This document shows positions 1 through 7,841 of a DNA stretch of 64,000 bases, piece after piece. Every line of letters begins with the position of its first letter. The stretch's first letter is position 1. The stretch covers positions 2,855,501 to 2,919,500 of the forward strand of contig NZ_CP150304.1 of the NCBI RefSeq assembly GCF_037992945.1, written 5' to 3'. This DNA is from Peribacillus sp. FSL E2-0218 (GTDB taxonomy: Bacteria > Bacillota > Bacilli > Bacillales > DSM-1321). The notes under the pieces were generated by a model that saw only the letters and a list, made by a program, of their open reading frames with translations, did no database searches and was not told where the DNA came from. The position numbers and the translations under genes are program-made.

Positions 1-145
1 AGCCTCCGATCGTCACGTCATCACGCTGCCTGCACTTGTGAAGAAAAAAGGGGCATCCGCCCAATTTAAAGAATCGACATTGGAAATACGCCTTCAGAAA
101 AGCTTCCATACCCAGTATTCCGAAATCGATGTATCCGAGTTTTGA
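1..145 (+). CDS. Hsp20/alpha-crystallin-like protein, C-terminal fragment
   Basis: This frame is already open at the left edge and ends in TGA at 143-145, giving about 47 residues of a C-terminus. The segment with LPALV followed by ASAQFKESTLEIRL matches the end of the alpha-crystallin domain of small heat-shock proteins (LP..V....A.A.F.nG.LEI.L). Known members are ATP-independent holdase chaperones, and Bacillus also has coat-associated ones. The usual C-terminal IXI motif is not obvious, since the tail reads EIDVSEF. The start lies outside the window, so length and subtype cannot be judged. Confidence 0.6.
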   Translation, partial: ASDRHVITLPALVKKKGASAQFKESTLEIRLQKSFHTQYSEIDVSEF

Positions 146-231
146 TTTAGGAGCACACTTAGGAGTGGATGCGGTTCCTGCGCTTTCCTCCAATCTTCAT
201 GCCATTCGACTAATAAATGGAAGCTAAAAAA

Positions 232-259
232 AGCACACCCCATTTCGATGGGATGTGCT
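232..259 (-). terminator. Rho-independent terminator of ykwD
   Basis: A 12-bp stem (AGCACACCCCAT against ATGGGATGTGCT, one mismatch) is followed on the minus strand by a run of seven T. It sits about 20 bases past the ykwD stop. Confidence 0.85.
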
Positions 260-281
260 CTTATGTGAAACTATCGATTTA

Positions 282-1043
282 TTATTTTCCGATGAATTGT
301 TGAGTCCAGTAGTTACCAGATTCTACGTAACCTACTCCAATGTGAGTAAAGCTAGAATTCATGATATTTTCACGGTGACCTTGGCTGTTCATCCATGCTT
401 GTACCACTTCTTCTGGTGTTTGCTGACCTTGTGCGATGTTTTCACCAGCTGATGAATAGCTGATGCCGAATTTTTTCATCATATCGAATGGTGAGCCATA
501 AGTTGGGCTATTGTGGTCAAAGTAATTGTTATCTTTCATGTCTTGAGACTTGATACGAGCAACTTTGCTCAACTCTTTGTCGACTTTAAGAGCAGCCAAA
601 CCTTGTTTTGCACGCTCTGCATTCGTTAATTTAACGACTTGTTGTTCAAAAGCACTTAATTCAGAGTTTGTCTCGGTTTTTTCATTAGTAGGTTTTTCTG
701 GTTTAGCTTCTGGTTTTGCTTGGTTAGTCGTTCCATTTTGAACAGGTTTTGGTTCTGGTTTTTGTACTGGCTTTTGTTCTGGTTTTTGTACTGGTTTTTG
801 TACTGGTTTTTGTACTGGTTTTTGTACTGGTTTTTCTTGTGCTTGTACTTGTGCAGCAGGTAGAGTGATATTATATTTAGCTAGATATTGGTTTAGGACC
901 TTTTGCATATCTTCTTGATTCATTGCTTTATATGTTACTTGTTTAACAGTATCACAGTTAGCTGCTTCCGCTTGGTTAGCTCCTACTCCTGTGAATATAA
1001 TTGCTGCAGCCGCTGCTGCTGACATGATCATTTTCTTTTTCAT
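282..1043 (-). CDS. ykwD: Secreted CAP-domain protein YkwD
   Basis: A 253-residue secreted protein of the CAP (SCP/PR1) superfamily. The start at 1043 is supported by AGGAGG eight bases upstream; an upstream ATG at 1130 has no such site. Residues 1-27 form a signal peptide (MKKK, Ala-rich core, ending ANQAEA). About residues 65-105 are a low-complexity linker of KPVQ/KPEQ/KPEP tetrapeptides encoded by near-perfect 12-bp tandem repeats. The CAP domain follows (about 125-253), with LTNAERAKQGL, YFDHNSPTYGSPF, GENIAQGQ and the closing GYWTQ-like NYWTQQFIGK. Overall architecture matches B. subtilis YkwD. The biochemical role is unknown in the family; the repeat linker is probably wall-spanning and length-variable. 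Confidence 0.85.
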   Translation of the reverse strand: MKKKMIMSAAAAAAIIFTGVGANQAEAANCDTVKQVTYKAMNQEDMQKVLNQYLAKYNITLPAAQVQAQEKPVQKPVQKPVQKPVQKPEQKPVQKPEPKPVQNGTTNQAKPEAKPEKPTNEKTETNSELSAFEQQVVKLTNAERAKQGLAALKVDKELSKVARIKSQDMKDNNYFDHNSPTYGSPFDMMKKFGISYSSAGENIAQGQQTPEEVVQAWMNSQGHRENIMNSSFTHIGVGYVESGNYWTQQFIGK

Positions 1044-1707
1044 TCGTATTTCCTCCTGTGATGTTCGTTTTTTTGTTGTTCTTGCTTCTGGAATTATCAT
1101 AACATGCATTTTTTGTAATATATGCACCATGAATTCCCATCGAATTTACAGGGTACGAACGAGAATGGTTTTTTATCCACGTTTCAGAGAAAGCAAGCGA
1201 AAAAGCTTAATCTATCTATGTTTTGAAAAGTAGTATATATACTCATATTTTTCCAGACATTCCTTGTCAATGGTAGTTACATAGAACCATTTCCATTGAA
1301 TACTAATAACTTTTAATTGACATATCATTTCCAAGCTGAATTTTATGACTTTCTTTACTTTTATGTTACAAATTTTTCGATTCCGCTTCTTAAGTCCCAA
1401 TATTAGGAACACCCATATTTCCAATTAAATAACGATTCGAACTGACTTCGATCGTTGCTTATCGACTCGCATCATCCATTCCATTCGACTATGCGTGAGT
1501 CAAGGGCAAGCTTTCACCTAATCATCTTGTTCAATCGGTTTGTCTGGAGGACTCATGGAGAAGAACAGGCTATTTCCATCTTTGGGGCACTGGTTGAGCA
1601 AGGATTTACGTGCTTTCAATTCAATGAAATAACAAAAAGGCTTCGGATGGGGAACCATTCCAAAACCTTTTTGGCTGTATCCTGCGTTACCGGAAGTAGT
1701 CGCAGTT
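1044..1707. other. Intergenic region with no recognisable gene
   Basis: About 660 bases between ykwD and the YtkA-like lipoprotein gene, both on the minus strand. It must hold the ykwD promoter and the terminator of the next operon (1634-1672). Open frames here lack ribosome binding sites and protein-like composition. I see no conserved RNA motif. Confidence 0.5.
1634..1672 (-). terminator. Terminator of the propeller/two-component operon
   Basis: An imperfect stem (AAAAGG...GGATGG against CCATTCC...CCTTTT, loop GGAA) is followed on the minus strand by TTTTTGTTATT, 35 bases past the last gene of the operon. Confidence 0.55.
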
Positions 1708-2145
1708 TCAATTCATGTCTTCTTGATCCATCTCGTCCATTTCCTTTTTCCCGTCATTTTGTTCAGGAGGACTTGGTTTGCCAATGACGAATTCTTCCTT
1801 GGGCATGCTGTGCATATCTCTTGCCGTTACGTGGGCATATACATAATAGGTACCTTCTTCATCAAAGGTCTTTTCGATTTCATAAATGCCATTGCCCTTA
1901 TGCTTGGCAGCAATTTTGTCATGTTCATCACTATTTGCCAACCAAATTTCAAAACTGACATCATCCGCATCCTTCACCTTTTCATCCCCATATGTCACCT
2001 TAGCCTGGAACTTCACAGGCTCCTTCACTTGGCCTTGAATCGGATCGACAGCCAAGTCGACATTTAACAGTTGTGGAATGTCATCCTTCTTTCCACAGCC
2101 AGCCAACATAATGAACATCGTGCAAAATAATATGATTTTTTTCAT
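1708..2145 (-). CDS. YtkA/FixH-like lipoprotein
   Basis: A 145-residue predicted lipoprotein. The signal peptide ends in the lipobox LAGC (Cys17), so the mature protein should be anchored on the outer face of the membrane. Residues about 25-122 look like a YtkA-type immunoglobulin-like beta domain (VKFQAKVTY, GIYEIEKTFDEEGTYYVYAHVTA), a fold shared with FixH-like and copper-related periplasmic proteins. The tail is acidic and Met-containing (EMDEMDQEDMN). It is the last gene of a four-gene minus-strand operon, about 20 bases after the histidine kinase, with an AAAAGGGG site before its ATG. Ligand unknown; a role as sensed or regulated envelope component is inference. Confidence 0.7.
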   Translation of the reverse strand: MKKIILFCTMFIMLAGCGKKDDIPQLLNVDLAVDPIQGQVKEPVKFQAKVTYGDEKVKDADDVSFEIWLANSDEHDKIAAKHKGNGIYEIEKTFDEEGTYYVYAHVTARDMHSMPKEEFVIGKPSPPEQNDGKKEMDEMDQEDMN

Positions 2146-2164
2146 CTTGAACGTATCCCCTTTT

Positions 2165-3580
2165 TTAAGAAGTCCACTCTTCTTTTATTGTCGGAAGTAT
2201 GATCTTGACCTTTGTCCCGATTTTTTCCTTGCTTTGGATTTCAATTTTGCCATGCTGCCATTCCACCATTTTTTTAACGATGGAAAGTCCAAGCCCCGAG
2301 CCTCCATCAAAACGGCTGCGTGCTTTATTCACCCGATAAAAACGATTCATCACATATGGAAGATCTGCTTTTGGAATTCCTGTGCCGGTATCAGATATCG
2401 ATAGCTCGCATTCCTCATTCTGCTGGATGAGGGTGATATGGATGGATCCGCCTTGATTCGTATACTGAATCGCATTATCGATGATATTATGAAGGATTTG
2501 CTCCATCCTGCCTTCATCTCCATCTATAATCGGATCTGGATCCAGCTCATATTCCAAGGACAATTGCTTCTCTTTTATAATCGGTTCATATTTAGCCAGG
2601 ACATCTTCAATGAATTGGGCAAAAGCTATCGGAGTTTTGCATATTTGGAATGAGTCGCCATCGACTTTAGATAAGTCCAGCAAATCCCCTACAATTCGCT
2701 GCAGTCTAAGTGCTTCCCGTGAAATCAGCTGAAGGTATTTCCGTTCTTCATCATTCTTCACGATTCCATCCAATATGGCGTGCGTGTAACCCTTGACGTA
2801 ACTTAGCGGCGTCCTGAGCTCATGGGCCACATTTTCAAGGAACTCTTTTTTTCTTTCTTCCTCCAAATGAATGGAATTGGCCATATCATTAAACGCTTGC
2901 GCCAGCTTGCCAATTTCATCATGACTCTTTACCTGGAGCTGGATGTCATAGTCACCTTCCGAGACCCGATGCGCAGCAGTCTCGATTTCCTTTATCGGAC
3001 TGACTAGCTTCTTCAACCATTTGGTTGTAAAATAAATGGCGATAATCAGGAATAATAGAATCGCCACGAGCCACTTCGCAGCAAATTCCTTCAGCAAGTC
3101 CGTAATGGAATCCACTGAAACATATGTATAGATGATACCTTCAAGGCGGTGGTCGTCATCAATCAAAGGAATGATGGCCGCTACGATGTTTTTGCCAAAC
3201 CTTTTTTCATAGCCTTCTTTTTCGACCGCTTTTCCATTGAGGAGCATTTGCCTTTCTTCTTCGGAAATGAGTGTGTCATAATTGATGTCAAAAGGCAGAC
3301 AAGCACTCAATTCCCTTGGATTGTTGACGACAAATACCTCGCTTTCGTTCTTGCTGTTGAACCATTCCACCTTTTCCTTGAAGTCATCATTGATTTCGCC
3401 ACCGGTATAATCCTCACCAAGCAAGGAGGCTTCATTGACCAAATTTGTTTTAAGCTTCTCCACATAAAGGTTCTTATAATAATATTGTGAAAGGGAGTAT
3501 GCGAACAGTACGGAGAGAATGATGGCAGTGATGATGGTCAGCCATAGCTTAAAGGTGAGCGATTTCCACTTATTGTTCAT
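2165..3580 (-). CDS. Sensor histidine kinase (HAMP, HisKA, HATPase)
   Basis: A 471-residue membrane kinase of a two-component pair. Transmembrane helices at about 10-30 and 168-186 flank an extracytoplasmic sensor domain of about 135 residues with no family I can name. A HAMP linker follows (about 187-240), then the dimerisation/phosphoacceptor H box VAHELRTPLS with His253, and the ATPase domain with N box NIIDNAIQYTN, G1 DTGTGIP, F box and G2 GGSGLGLSIV. The start ATG overlaps the stop of the response regulator gene in an ATGA, so the two are translationally coupled. Signal unknown; the lipoproteins on either side of the pair suggest an envelope or metal/redox cue. Confidence 0.92.
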   Translation of the reverse strand: MNNKWKSLTFKLWLTIITAIILSVLFAYSLSQYYYKNLYVEKLKTNLVNEASLLGEDYTGGEINDDFKEKVEWFNSKNESEVFVVNNPRELSACLPFDINYDTLISEEERQMLLNGKAVEKEGYEKRFGKNIVAAIIPLIDDDHRLEGIIYTYVSVDSITDLLKEFAAKWLVAILLFLIIAIYFTTKWLKKLVSPIKEIETAAHRVSEGDYDIQLQVKSHDEIGKLAQAFNDMANSIHLEEERKKEFLENVAHELRTPLSYVKGYTHAILDGIVKNDEERKYLQLISREALRLQRIVGDLLDLSKVDGDSFQICKTPIAFAQFIEDVLAKYEPIIKEKQLSLEYELDPDPIIDGDEGRMEQILHNIIDNAIQYTNQGGSIHITLIQQNEECELSISDTGTGIPKADLPYVMNRFYRVNKARSRFDGGSGLGLSIVKKMVEWQHGKIEIQSKEKIGTKVKIILPTIKEEWTS

Positions 3581-4263
3581 TTCTTTTCCTCGATCTTATA
3601 ACCGATTCCCCACACGGTTTGGATGTAGTCGGCCGTCCTTAGTTTCATCCGCAGTGTTTTGATATGAGTATCGACCGTACGTAAAGATCCCCCATATTCC
3701 CCGCCCCAAATGTTTTCAAGGAGTTGCTCCCGACTAAGTGCCTGTCCTTTATGACGCATAAGAAATAAAAGTAATTCGAACTCTTTCAAGGTTAAGTTGA
3801 TTGGCGATCCCTCCACCAAAACCGTCCTCGATGGGATGTTCAAGCTGATTTTTCCAAAACGTACATAGGCTTGATTTCCTTCGTTCATGGACAATTTCCC
3901 TGTCCTTCGTAATACGGCTTCAACTCTTGCTACCAATTCACCTGGATTGAAGGGCTTAACGATGTAATCGTCTCCTCCAAGCTTCAACCCCTTCACTTTA
4001 TCCCATTCCTCACCTTTAGCACTGACAAATATCAATGGGATGTCCCACTTTTCCCTGATTTTTTCACAAACGGAGAAACCGTCCGTTCCTGGCATCATGA
4101 TATCCAATAGGATCAAATCGACATCCTGTTTTTCAACAATGCCGATGGCTTCATTTCCATTCGCAGCCTGGAGGCATCGATAACCGGAGTTCAGTAAATA
4201 CATTTCAACTAAATTCCGCATATCCTCTTCATCATCAACGACTAATATGGTGTAAACATGCAT
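3577..4263 (-). CDS. OmpR/PhoB-family response regulator
   Basis: A 228-residue DNA-binding response regulator. The receiver domain (1-120) shows the acidic pair DDEED near residue 10, the phosphoacceptor Asp54 in LLDIMMPGTDG, the Ser of FVSAKG and the Lys of DDYIVKPF. A winged-helix Trans_reg_C domain fills about 130-225, with LTLKEFELLLFLMRHKG, LLENIWG and RTVDTHIKTLRMKL. It is cotranscribed with the downstream kinase (ATGA overlap) and lies 5 bases after the propeller lipoprotein. Target genes are not visible from the sequence; autoregulation of this operon is plausible but not shown. Confidence 0.93.
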   Translation of the reverse strand: MHVYTILVVDDEEDMRNLVEMYLLNSGYRCLQAANGNEAIGIVEKQDVDLILLDIMMPGTDGFSVCEKIREKWDIPLIFVSAKGEEWDKVKGLKLGGDDYIVKPFNPGELVARVEAVLRRTGKLSMNEGNQAYVRFGKISLNIPSRTVLVEGSPINLTLKEFELLLFLMRHKGQALSREQLLENIWGGEYGGSLRTVDTHIKTLRMKLRTADYIQTVWGIGYKIEEKK

Positions 4264-4268
4264 ATCAT

Positions 4269-5231
4269 CTACTCCCTCAACAACAATTGGAATGGACCTT
4301 CTCCGACTTTGACCGTTTGTTTAACAGCGATCGTCTTTGCATCCATCACATAAATTTCATCACTATCATATCCCGCCACAACCACGTCTTTTTTAAAGCT
4401 TGTCATTTCAAAAGGATTGACGCCGACCACTTTCCTTCCCACTTCCTCATATTGCTCATTCAATTTATATAAGGAGCTGGTTCCATGGCTCAGTACATAA
4501 ATGCCTTCGTCACTCTCCAGGAACTTTATTGGCATCGTGGGCGCCTTCAATTTTTTCTTCAATTGGCCCGTTTTTGCCGAATATATGTACAGGTCCTCTT
4601 CGACGTGGTCCCCATCGCCATGGCCGCCTATCCAAATTTCATCCTTTTCTTCCCTTAATAAAGTGCCTGTGCTGGAGCTATGGATAGGAAATTCAAAGTC
4701 GATCTTTTTCGTTGCGAGGTTGATCACAGTGCATTTCGTATCACCAAAGTTGATTACATACAAACGGTTTCCCTTCTCCCCTTGCAAAACGGTCAAGGGA
4801 CTTTTGCCAACCTTTACGACATCCTGCTGTTTCCCTTCCTCATCCAAAAAGTGTATCGAGTGGTCCGATTGGTTGACGGCGGCGATGCTTTTACCACCAT
4901 GGAGGAGCTGCATATTGACGATCCCTTTCCCTGTTTTCCAGCTCGTTATCCGCTTTCCTGCTGATAAGGAATATACTTGGACTTGCTCCATTTCCTTTCC
5001 ATAAAGAAGAATCGTATCTTTATCTGCCAGAAGGAGGGCTCCCGTGAAAGGTTCGGTCATATCCCATTCGGCAAAGGAATGATAGTTTTCATCCATGAAG
5101 GTCAGCGAGGTGTCCTTGATATTGACTGTGGCCAAGAACGCTTCTTTTTTATTAATTTTAGTGTATGCCGGACTGCCGTTACATCCTGTCAGCAAAAAGA
5201 CGGCAAGCAAAAGATTAATGCCCCACTTCAT
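4269..5231 (-). CDS. Beta-propeller (YVTN-type) lipoprotein
   Basis: A 320-residue predicted lipoprotein, first gene of the operon. The chosen ATG at 5231 has AGGAG seven bases upstream and begins MKWGINLLLAVFLLTGC, a signal peptide with lipobox LTGC. The mature part shows repeated beta-propeller blades: VQVYSLSAGKRITSWKTG, IHFLDEEGKQQDVVKVGKSP, CTVINLATKKIDFEF and IYVMDAKTIAVKQTVKVGEGP. YVTN/YncE-like propellers of this kind are mostly ligand- or protein-binding and rarely have known functions. Its place upstream of a two-component pair and a second lipoprotein suggests an accessory sensor, which is inference. Confidence 0.75.
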   Translation of the reverse strand: MKWGINLLLAVFLLTGCNGSPAYTKINKKEAFLATVNIKDTSLTFMDENYHSFAEWDMTEPFTGALLLADKDTILLYGKEMEQVQVYSLSAGKRITSWKTGKGIVNMQLLHGGKSIAAVNQSDHSIHFLDEEGKQQDVVKVGKSPLTVLQGEKGNRLYVINFGDTKCTVINLATKKIDFEFPIHSSSTGTLLREEKDEIWIGGHGDGDHVEEDLYIYSAKTGQLKKKLKAPTMPIKFLESDEGIYVLSHGTSSLYKLNEQYEEVGRKVVGVNPFEMTSFKKDVVVAGYDSDEIYVMDAKTIAVKQTVKVGEGPFQLLLRE

Positions 5232-5342
5232 CTGTAAGCTCCTTATTCGTAAAATATCTATATTTGGAAATTTTAACAATGATTTGTGAAAAAAGTATGA
5301 ACCAGATAAGAAAATTTATTAACAAGGCTTTGGGCCACGGAA

Positions 5343-5609
5343 TCATAGCTTCTCCATCTCAGCAAGATAAACCATTACGATAGCGTTTTTCATATCTTCC
5401 GAAAGCTGGGATTCCATTACACGTTTAATGCAAAGGTAAAACTTCTCGAGTTGAGTCTTGCGGGCACGCGGATGGGCATTTTCATCCAAAAGCTCCCGGC
5501 GGATGAGTTCCGATAGAAGGTCCGCTCCCCGTTCATCCGTCACCTTGCGATTATTCCAAATGCTTAGATATGCTTCCAATATTGCTTCCTTTTTACCTGC
5601 TTCTTTCAT
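5343..5609 (-). CDS. Small helical protein of unknown function
   Basis: An 88-residue predicted cytoplasmic protein beginning MKEAGKKEAILEAY; the ATG at 5609 follows GGAAGGGAT. I do not recognise the family. The sequence is rich in Lys, Glu and Leu, with predicted helices such as ELIRRELLDEN and YLCIKRVMESQLSEDMKNAIVMVYLAEME, and one Cys. It has no signal peptide or membrane segment. It stands alone between the propeller operon and the divergent zinc-ribbon gene. An upstream in-frame start exists at 5687 but without a ribosome binding site. Confidence 0.6.
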   Translation of the reverse strand: MKEAGKKEAILEAYLSIWNNRKVTDERGADLLSELIRRELLDENAHPRARKTQLEKFYLCIKRVMESQLSEDMKNAIVMVYLAEMEKL

Positions 5610-5719
5610 ATTATCCCTTCCATCCCTTACTAATTTATACATATTACCGGTCAAGTTTGTAAAGACTATTTTACTAATAAGAACCATGCATTAAAAAAAT
5701 TCAAAAAGGAGTGAGTACA

Positions 5720-5962
5720 CTGTCTCAAGTATACCGCTGTCCGAATTGCCGGACAAATAAATCTCGCTTCAATCTCATTCAGCAAGTACCGACCCCCATC
5801 AAAAAGGACCCGCAATCCGGAGAGATTGTTGAACAATATTCAAACGATACTCTTCAACCATTCCATCTAGCCTATAATGGTCCAGAGGTGCGGGTGCAAT
5901 GTGCTGCTTGCGGTTTAATCGAAGACGAAAAAACTTTTGCAGCATTTGGCTTGCAACAATAA
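5720..5962 (+). CDS. Small zinc-ribbon protein, probable CTG start
   Basis: An 80-residue protein with two CxxC pairs, CPNC near the start and CAAC near residue 63, the pattern of a zinc ribbon; between them lies a polar segment with KKDPQSGEIVEQY. I do not recognise a named family. The start is unusual: the good AAGGAGTG site at 5706-5713 overlaps the in-frame GTG at 5711, which is therefore too close to serve, and the only properly spaced in-frame codon is CTG at 5720, giving LSQVYRCPNC. A strong shared terminator follows at once. Confidence 0.7.
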   Translation: MSQVYRCPNCRTNKSRFNLIQQVPTPIKKDPQSGEIVEQYSNDTLQPFHLAYNGPEVRVQCAACGLIEDEKTFAAFGLQQ

Positions 5963-6003
5963 AAAAAGGGTCAGACCCATCAAGGGGCCTGACCCTTTTT
6001 TCA
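5961..6003. terminator. Bidirectional terminator
   Basis: The stem GGGTCAG/CTGACCC, extended by a second CCC/GGG pairing, is flanked by seven A on the left and six T on the right. It can end the zinc-ribbon gene on the plus strand and the small MPW protein gene on the minus strand. Confidence 0.9.
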
Positions 6004-6168
6004 ATCATTTCCCACAGACTTTTTTGCCCGGTCTATGGCAATGGGAATGGCTTTTCCATCCTCATATCCTTCATCCAACAATGCATTTGCGATTTCTATT
6101 GCCTTTTCCCTGACCTGTTTATCCAGATTCTTCATTGAATCTGGATAATCTTTATTATTCCATGGCAT
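6001..6168 (-). CDS. Small conserved protein with MPW...DYPDSMKNL motif
   Basis: A 55-residue protein starting MPWNNKDYPDSMKNL, with AGGAGG nine bases before the ATG at 6168. The rest is a helix-rich segment (VREKAIEIANALLDEGYEDGKAIPIAIDRAKKSV). This module resembles the N-terminal part of YdaT-like/DUF2188-associated proteins of Bacillus as I remember them; I cannot verify this without a search. No signal peptide or membrane segment. Its stop lies inside the shared terminator. Confidence 0.65.
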   Translation of the reverse strand: MPWNNKDYPDSMKNLDKQVREKAIEIANALLDEGYEDGKAIPIAIDRAKKSVGND

Positions 6169-6233
6169 GAATACCGCCTCCTTGATATGAATGTCTGGTT
6201 TTATATTTCCCTCATTCAAATGGCGGTAAACGT

Positions 6234-7160
6234 TTATGGTCTTGCTTTTGCTTCCAAAGCCTTCAGCTGATCGATCACCACAACCCTATCAAGCTTTTCC
6301 CCGATGATGACGATGTTCAATGGCATTTTCATCATTTCATTCATATACATCGGCATTCCATAGGAGTATTGGAATAAGTGGGGGTATTGCGAATGGGTAA
6401 AGGAAATGTATCCTTTCATGCGATAGACCGTTTCCGGAAGGGACCTAAGCCAATCTTCAAAATCCGTTTGCTTCACGGAGCCTTCAAAAGTATGGACGAC
6501 AGCCGATAAATGCAAATGTTCCTGGACATCAAGCTTTTTATGGCCACCACTCTGTTTTCTTTGCATCTGCTGTAACGACTTCAAGGAAACGGCAGCATAT
6601 TCGGTCAATAAACAGACCGCACCCATATTCAAGGCTTGTATCGAATAAATCAGCTGCGCCGCCTCCATCTCACTCACCAGGTCCGCTTTATTCAGCAAAA
6701 TGAAATCGGCATGATGGATTTGCTCTGCAAGCAACTGGCGCAGCTGCGGGGACAACTCCTCCCTATCGCGCCACCTCAATAAATCGACAACCGTAATAAT
6801 TCCTTTATACTCCAGCCTTTTAGCGAAAAGGGGTGACATGATGCCATCCAGAACTTCCACCGGATGCGCCGCACCAGTCGTTTCAATATAAACGGCATCC
6901 AAATCGTTTTCTGTGAGCAGCTCATGAAGCTGGACCTCCAGCTTATCCTGGATGGTGCAGCAGATACACCCGTCAAACAGCTCCTTCAAAGGCACTTCAT
7001 CACCAATGAGGCCGCTGTCGACCGAGATGCTGCCGAGCTCATTTAAGAGCACGGCGACTTTCCTGCCCGCTTCACTTTCTTGTTTTAATATATTTCGCAG
7101 AAGCGTCGTTTTCCCGCTGCCGAGAAATCCGCCTAATATGTATACTTCAGTTGTTTTCAT
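6234..7160 (-). CDS. COG0523 (CobW/HypB/UreG-type) metallochaperone GTPase
   Basis: A 308-residue G3E-family GTPase. The Walker A motif GGFLGSGKTTLL lies at residues 10-21, the metal-binding CICC motif (GCICCTI) near residue 65, a Glu-containing switch in IETTGAAHP, and the guanine-specificity motif NKAD near 157. A CobW C-terminal domain follows (RMKGYISFTH). Family members insert or deliver Zn2+, Co2+ or Fe2+ to client proteins, several under Zur control. I see no obvious Zur-type operator in the 120 bases upstream, and no metal transporter beside it, so the metal cannot be assigned. It is transcribed as a single gene. Confidence 0.88.
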   Translation of the reverse strand: MKTTEVYILGGFLGSGKTTLLRNILKQESEAGRKVAVLLNELGSISVDSGLIGDEVPLKELFDGCICCTIQDKLEVQLHELLTENDLDAVYIETTGAAHPVEVLDGIMSPLFAKRLEYKGIITVVDLLRWRDREELSPQLRQLLAEQIHHADFILLNKADLVSEMEAAQLIYSIQALNMGAVCLLTEYAAVSLKSLQQMQRKQSGGHKKLDVQEHLHLSAVVHTFEGSVKQTDFEDWLRSLPETVYRMKGYISFTHSQYPHLFQYSYGMPMYMNEMMKMPLNIVIIGEKLDRVVVIDQLKALEAKARP

Positions 7161-7250
7161 TCAAATCTGCTCCCATGATCCGATTATATTTACTTCCGTT
7201 AAATTTTATCATACTTAGCCTGTATAAGCACTTGCGGAACCAACAAAAAA

Positions 7251-7270
7251 AACCAGCCCGTAAGCTGGTT
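7251..7270 (-). terminator. Terminator of the mtnWXBD operon
   Basis: The stem AACCAGC/GCTGGTT with a 6-base loop is followed on the minus strand by eight T, just past the mtnD stop. Confidence 0.85.
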
Positions 7271-7283
7271 TTCCAATCATTGC

Positions 7284-7817
7284 TCATGCTTGAACTTCGT
7301 CTTTATCGTAAATCGGCACCCATCCTGCCTTTGTTACGAAAATACGGACAGCAACTGTTTTCCTATCTTCTGCCAAGGTGAAATAATGTCTTGTTGATTC
7401 TGGTACGCTAATTAGGTCGCCTGGTTTAAGACGTACATCAAACCACCGATCATCCGGTCCTTCAATGGCAAAGATACTCGTTCCGCCGGCAATGAAACGG
7501 ACTTCATCATCTTCATGGTGATGTTCGTTCTTGAAGTTTTCAAGCAATTGATCCAAGTTCGGGGTTGTATCGGATAAGGTGATGATATCATGGGCTTTGT
7601 ACCCTCTTCTTTCGGAAATCTCCGCTATCTCCGTTTGGAACGCTGATAGGATTTCTTCCTTATCAGCATCCGTTAAATCGTATTTTTCTACTAGGTGTGA
7701 CGGTAATTTCGAAATATCCCACTGCTCATAAATCACCCCTTGTGTTTCCAAAAAGGCTTTTACCTGTTCACCGTTTTCAATAACTTCATTCGTTTCATGC
7801 AATCTAATTGTCGCCAT
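7284..7817 (-). CDS. mtnD: Acireductone dioxygenase
   Basis: A 177-residue cupin enzyme of methionine salvage. With Fe2+ it splits acireductone to 2-keto-4-methylthiobutyrate and formate; with Ni2+ it gives an off-pathway product. The metal ligands are visible in the cupin motifs: EHHHEDDEVRF supplies the HxHx4E-type set and STRHYFTL the last His. Length agrees with the family. GAGGAGG precedes the ATG. It is the last gene of mtnW-X-B-D and its keto acid product is the substrate of the transaminase MtnE. Confidence 0.97.
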   Translation of the reverse strand: MATIRLHETNEVIENGEQVKAFLETQGVIYEQWDISKLPSHLVEKYDLTDADKEEILSAFQTEIAEISERRGYKAHDIITLSDTTPNLDQLLENFKNEHHHEDDEVRFIAGGTSIFAIEGPDDRWFDVRLKPGDLISVPESTRHYFTLAEDRKTVAVRIFVTKAGWVPIYDKDEVQA

Positions 7818-7841
7818 CCTTCATTCCTCCTCGATTGAGTG

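Noticed and set aside
1455..1787. 110-codon plus-strand frame
   Set aside because: It overlaps the terminator and the 3' end of the YtkA-like lipoprotein gene on the other strand and lacks a ribosome binding site.
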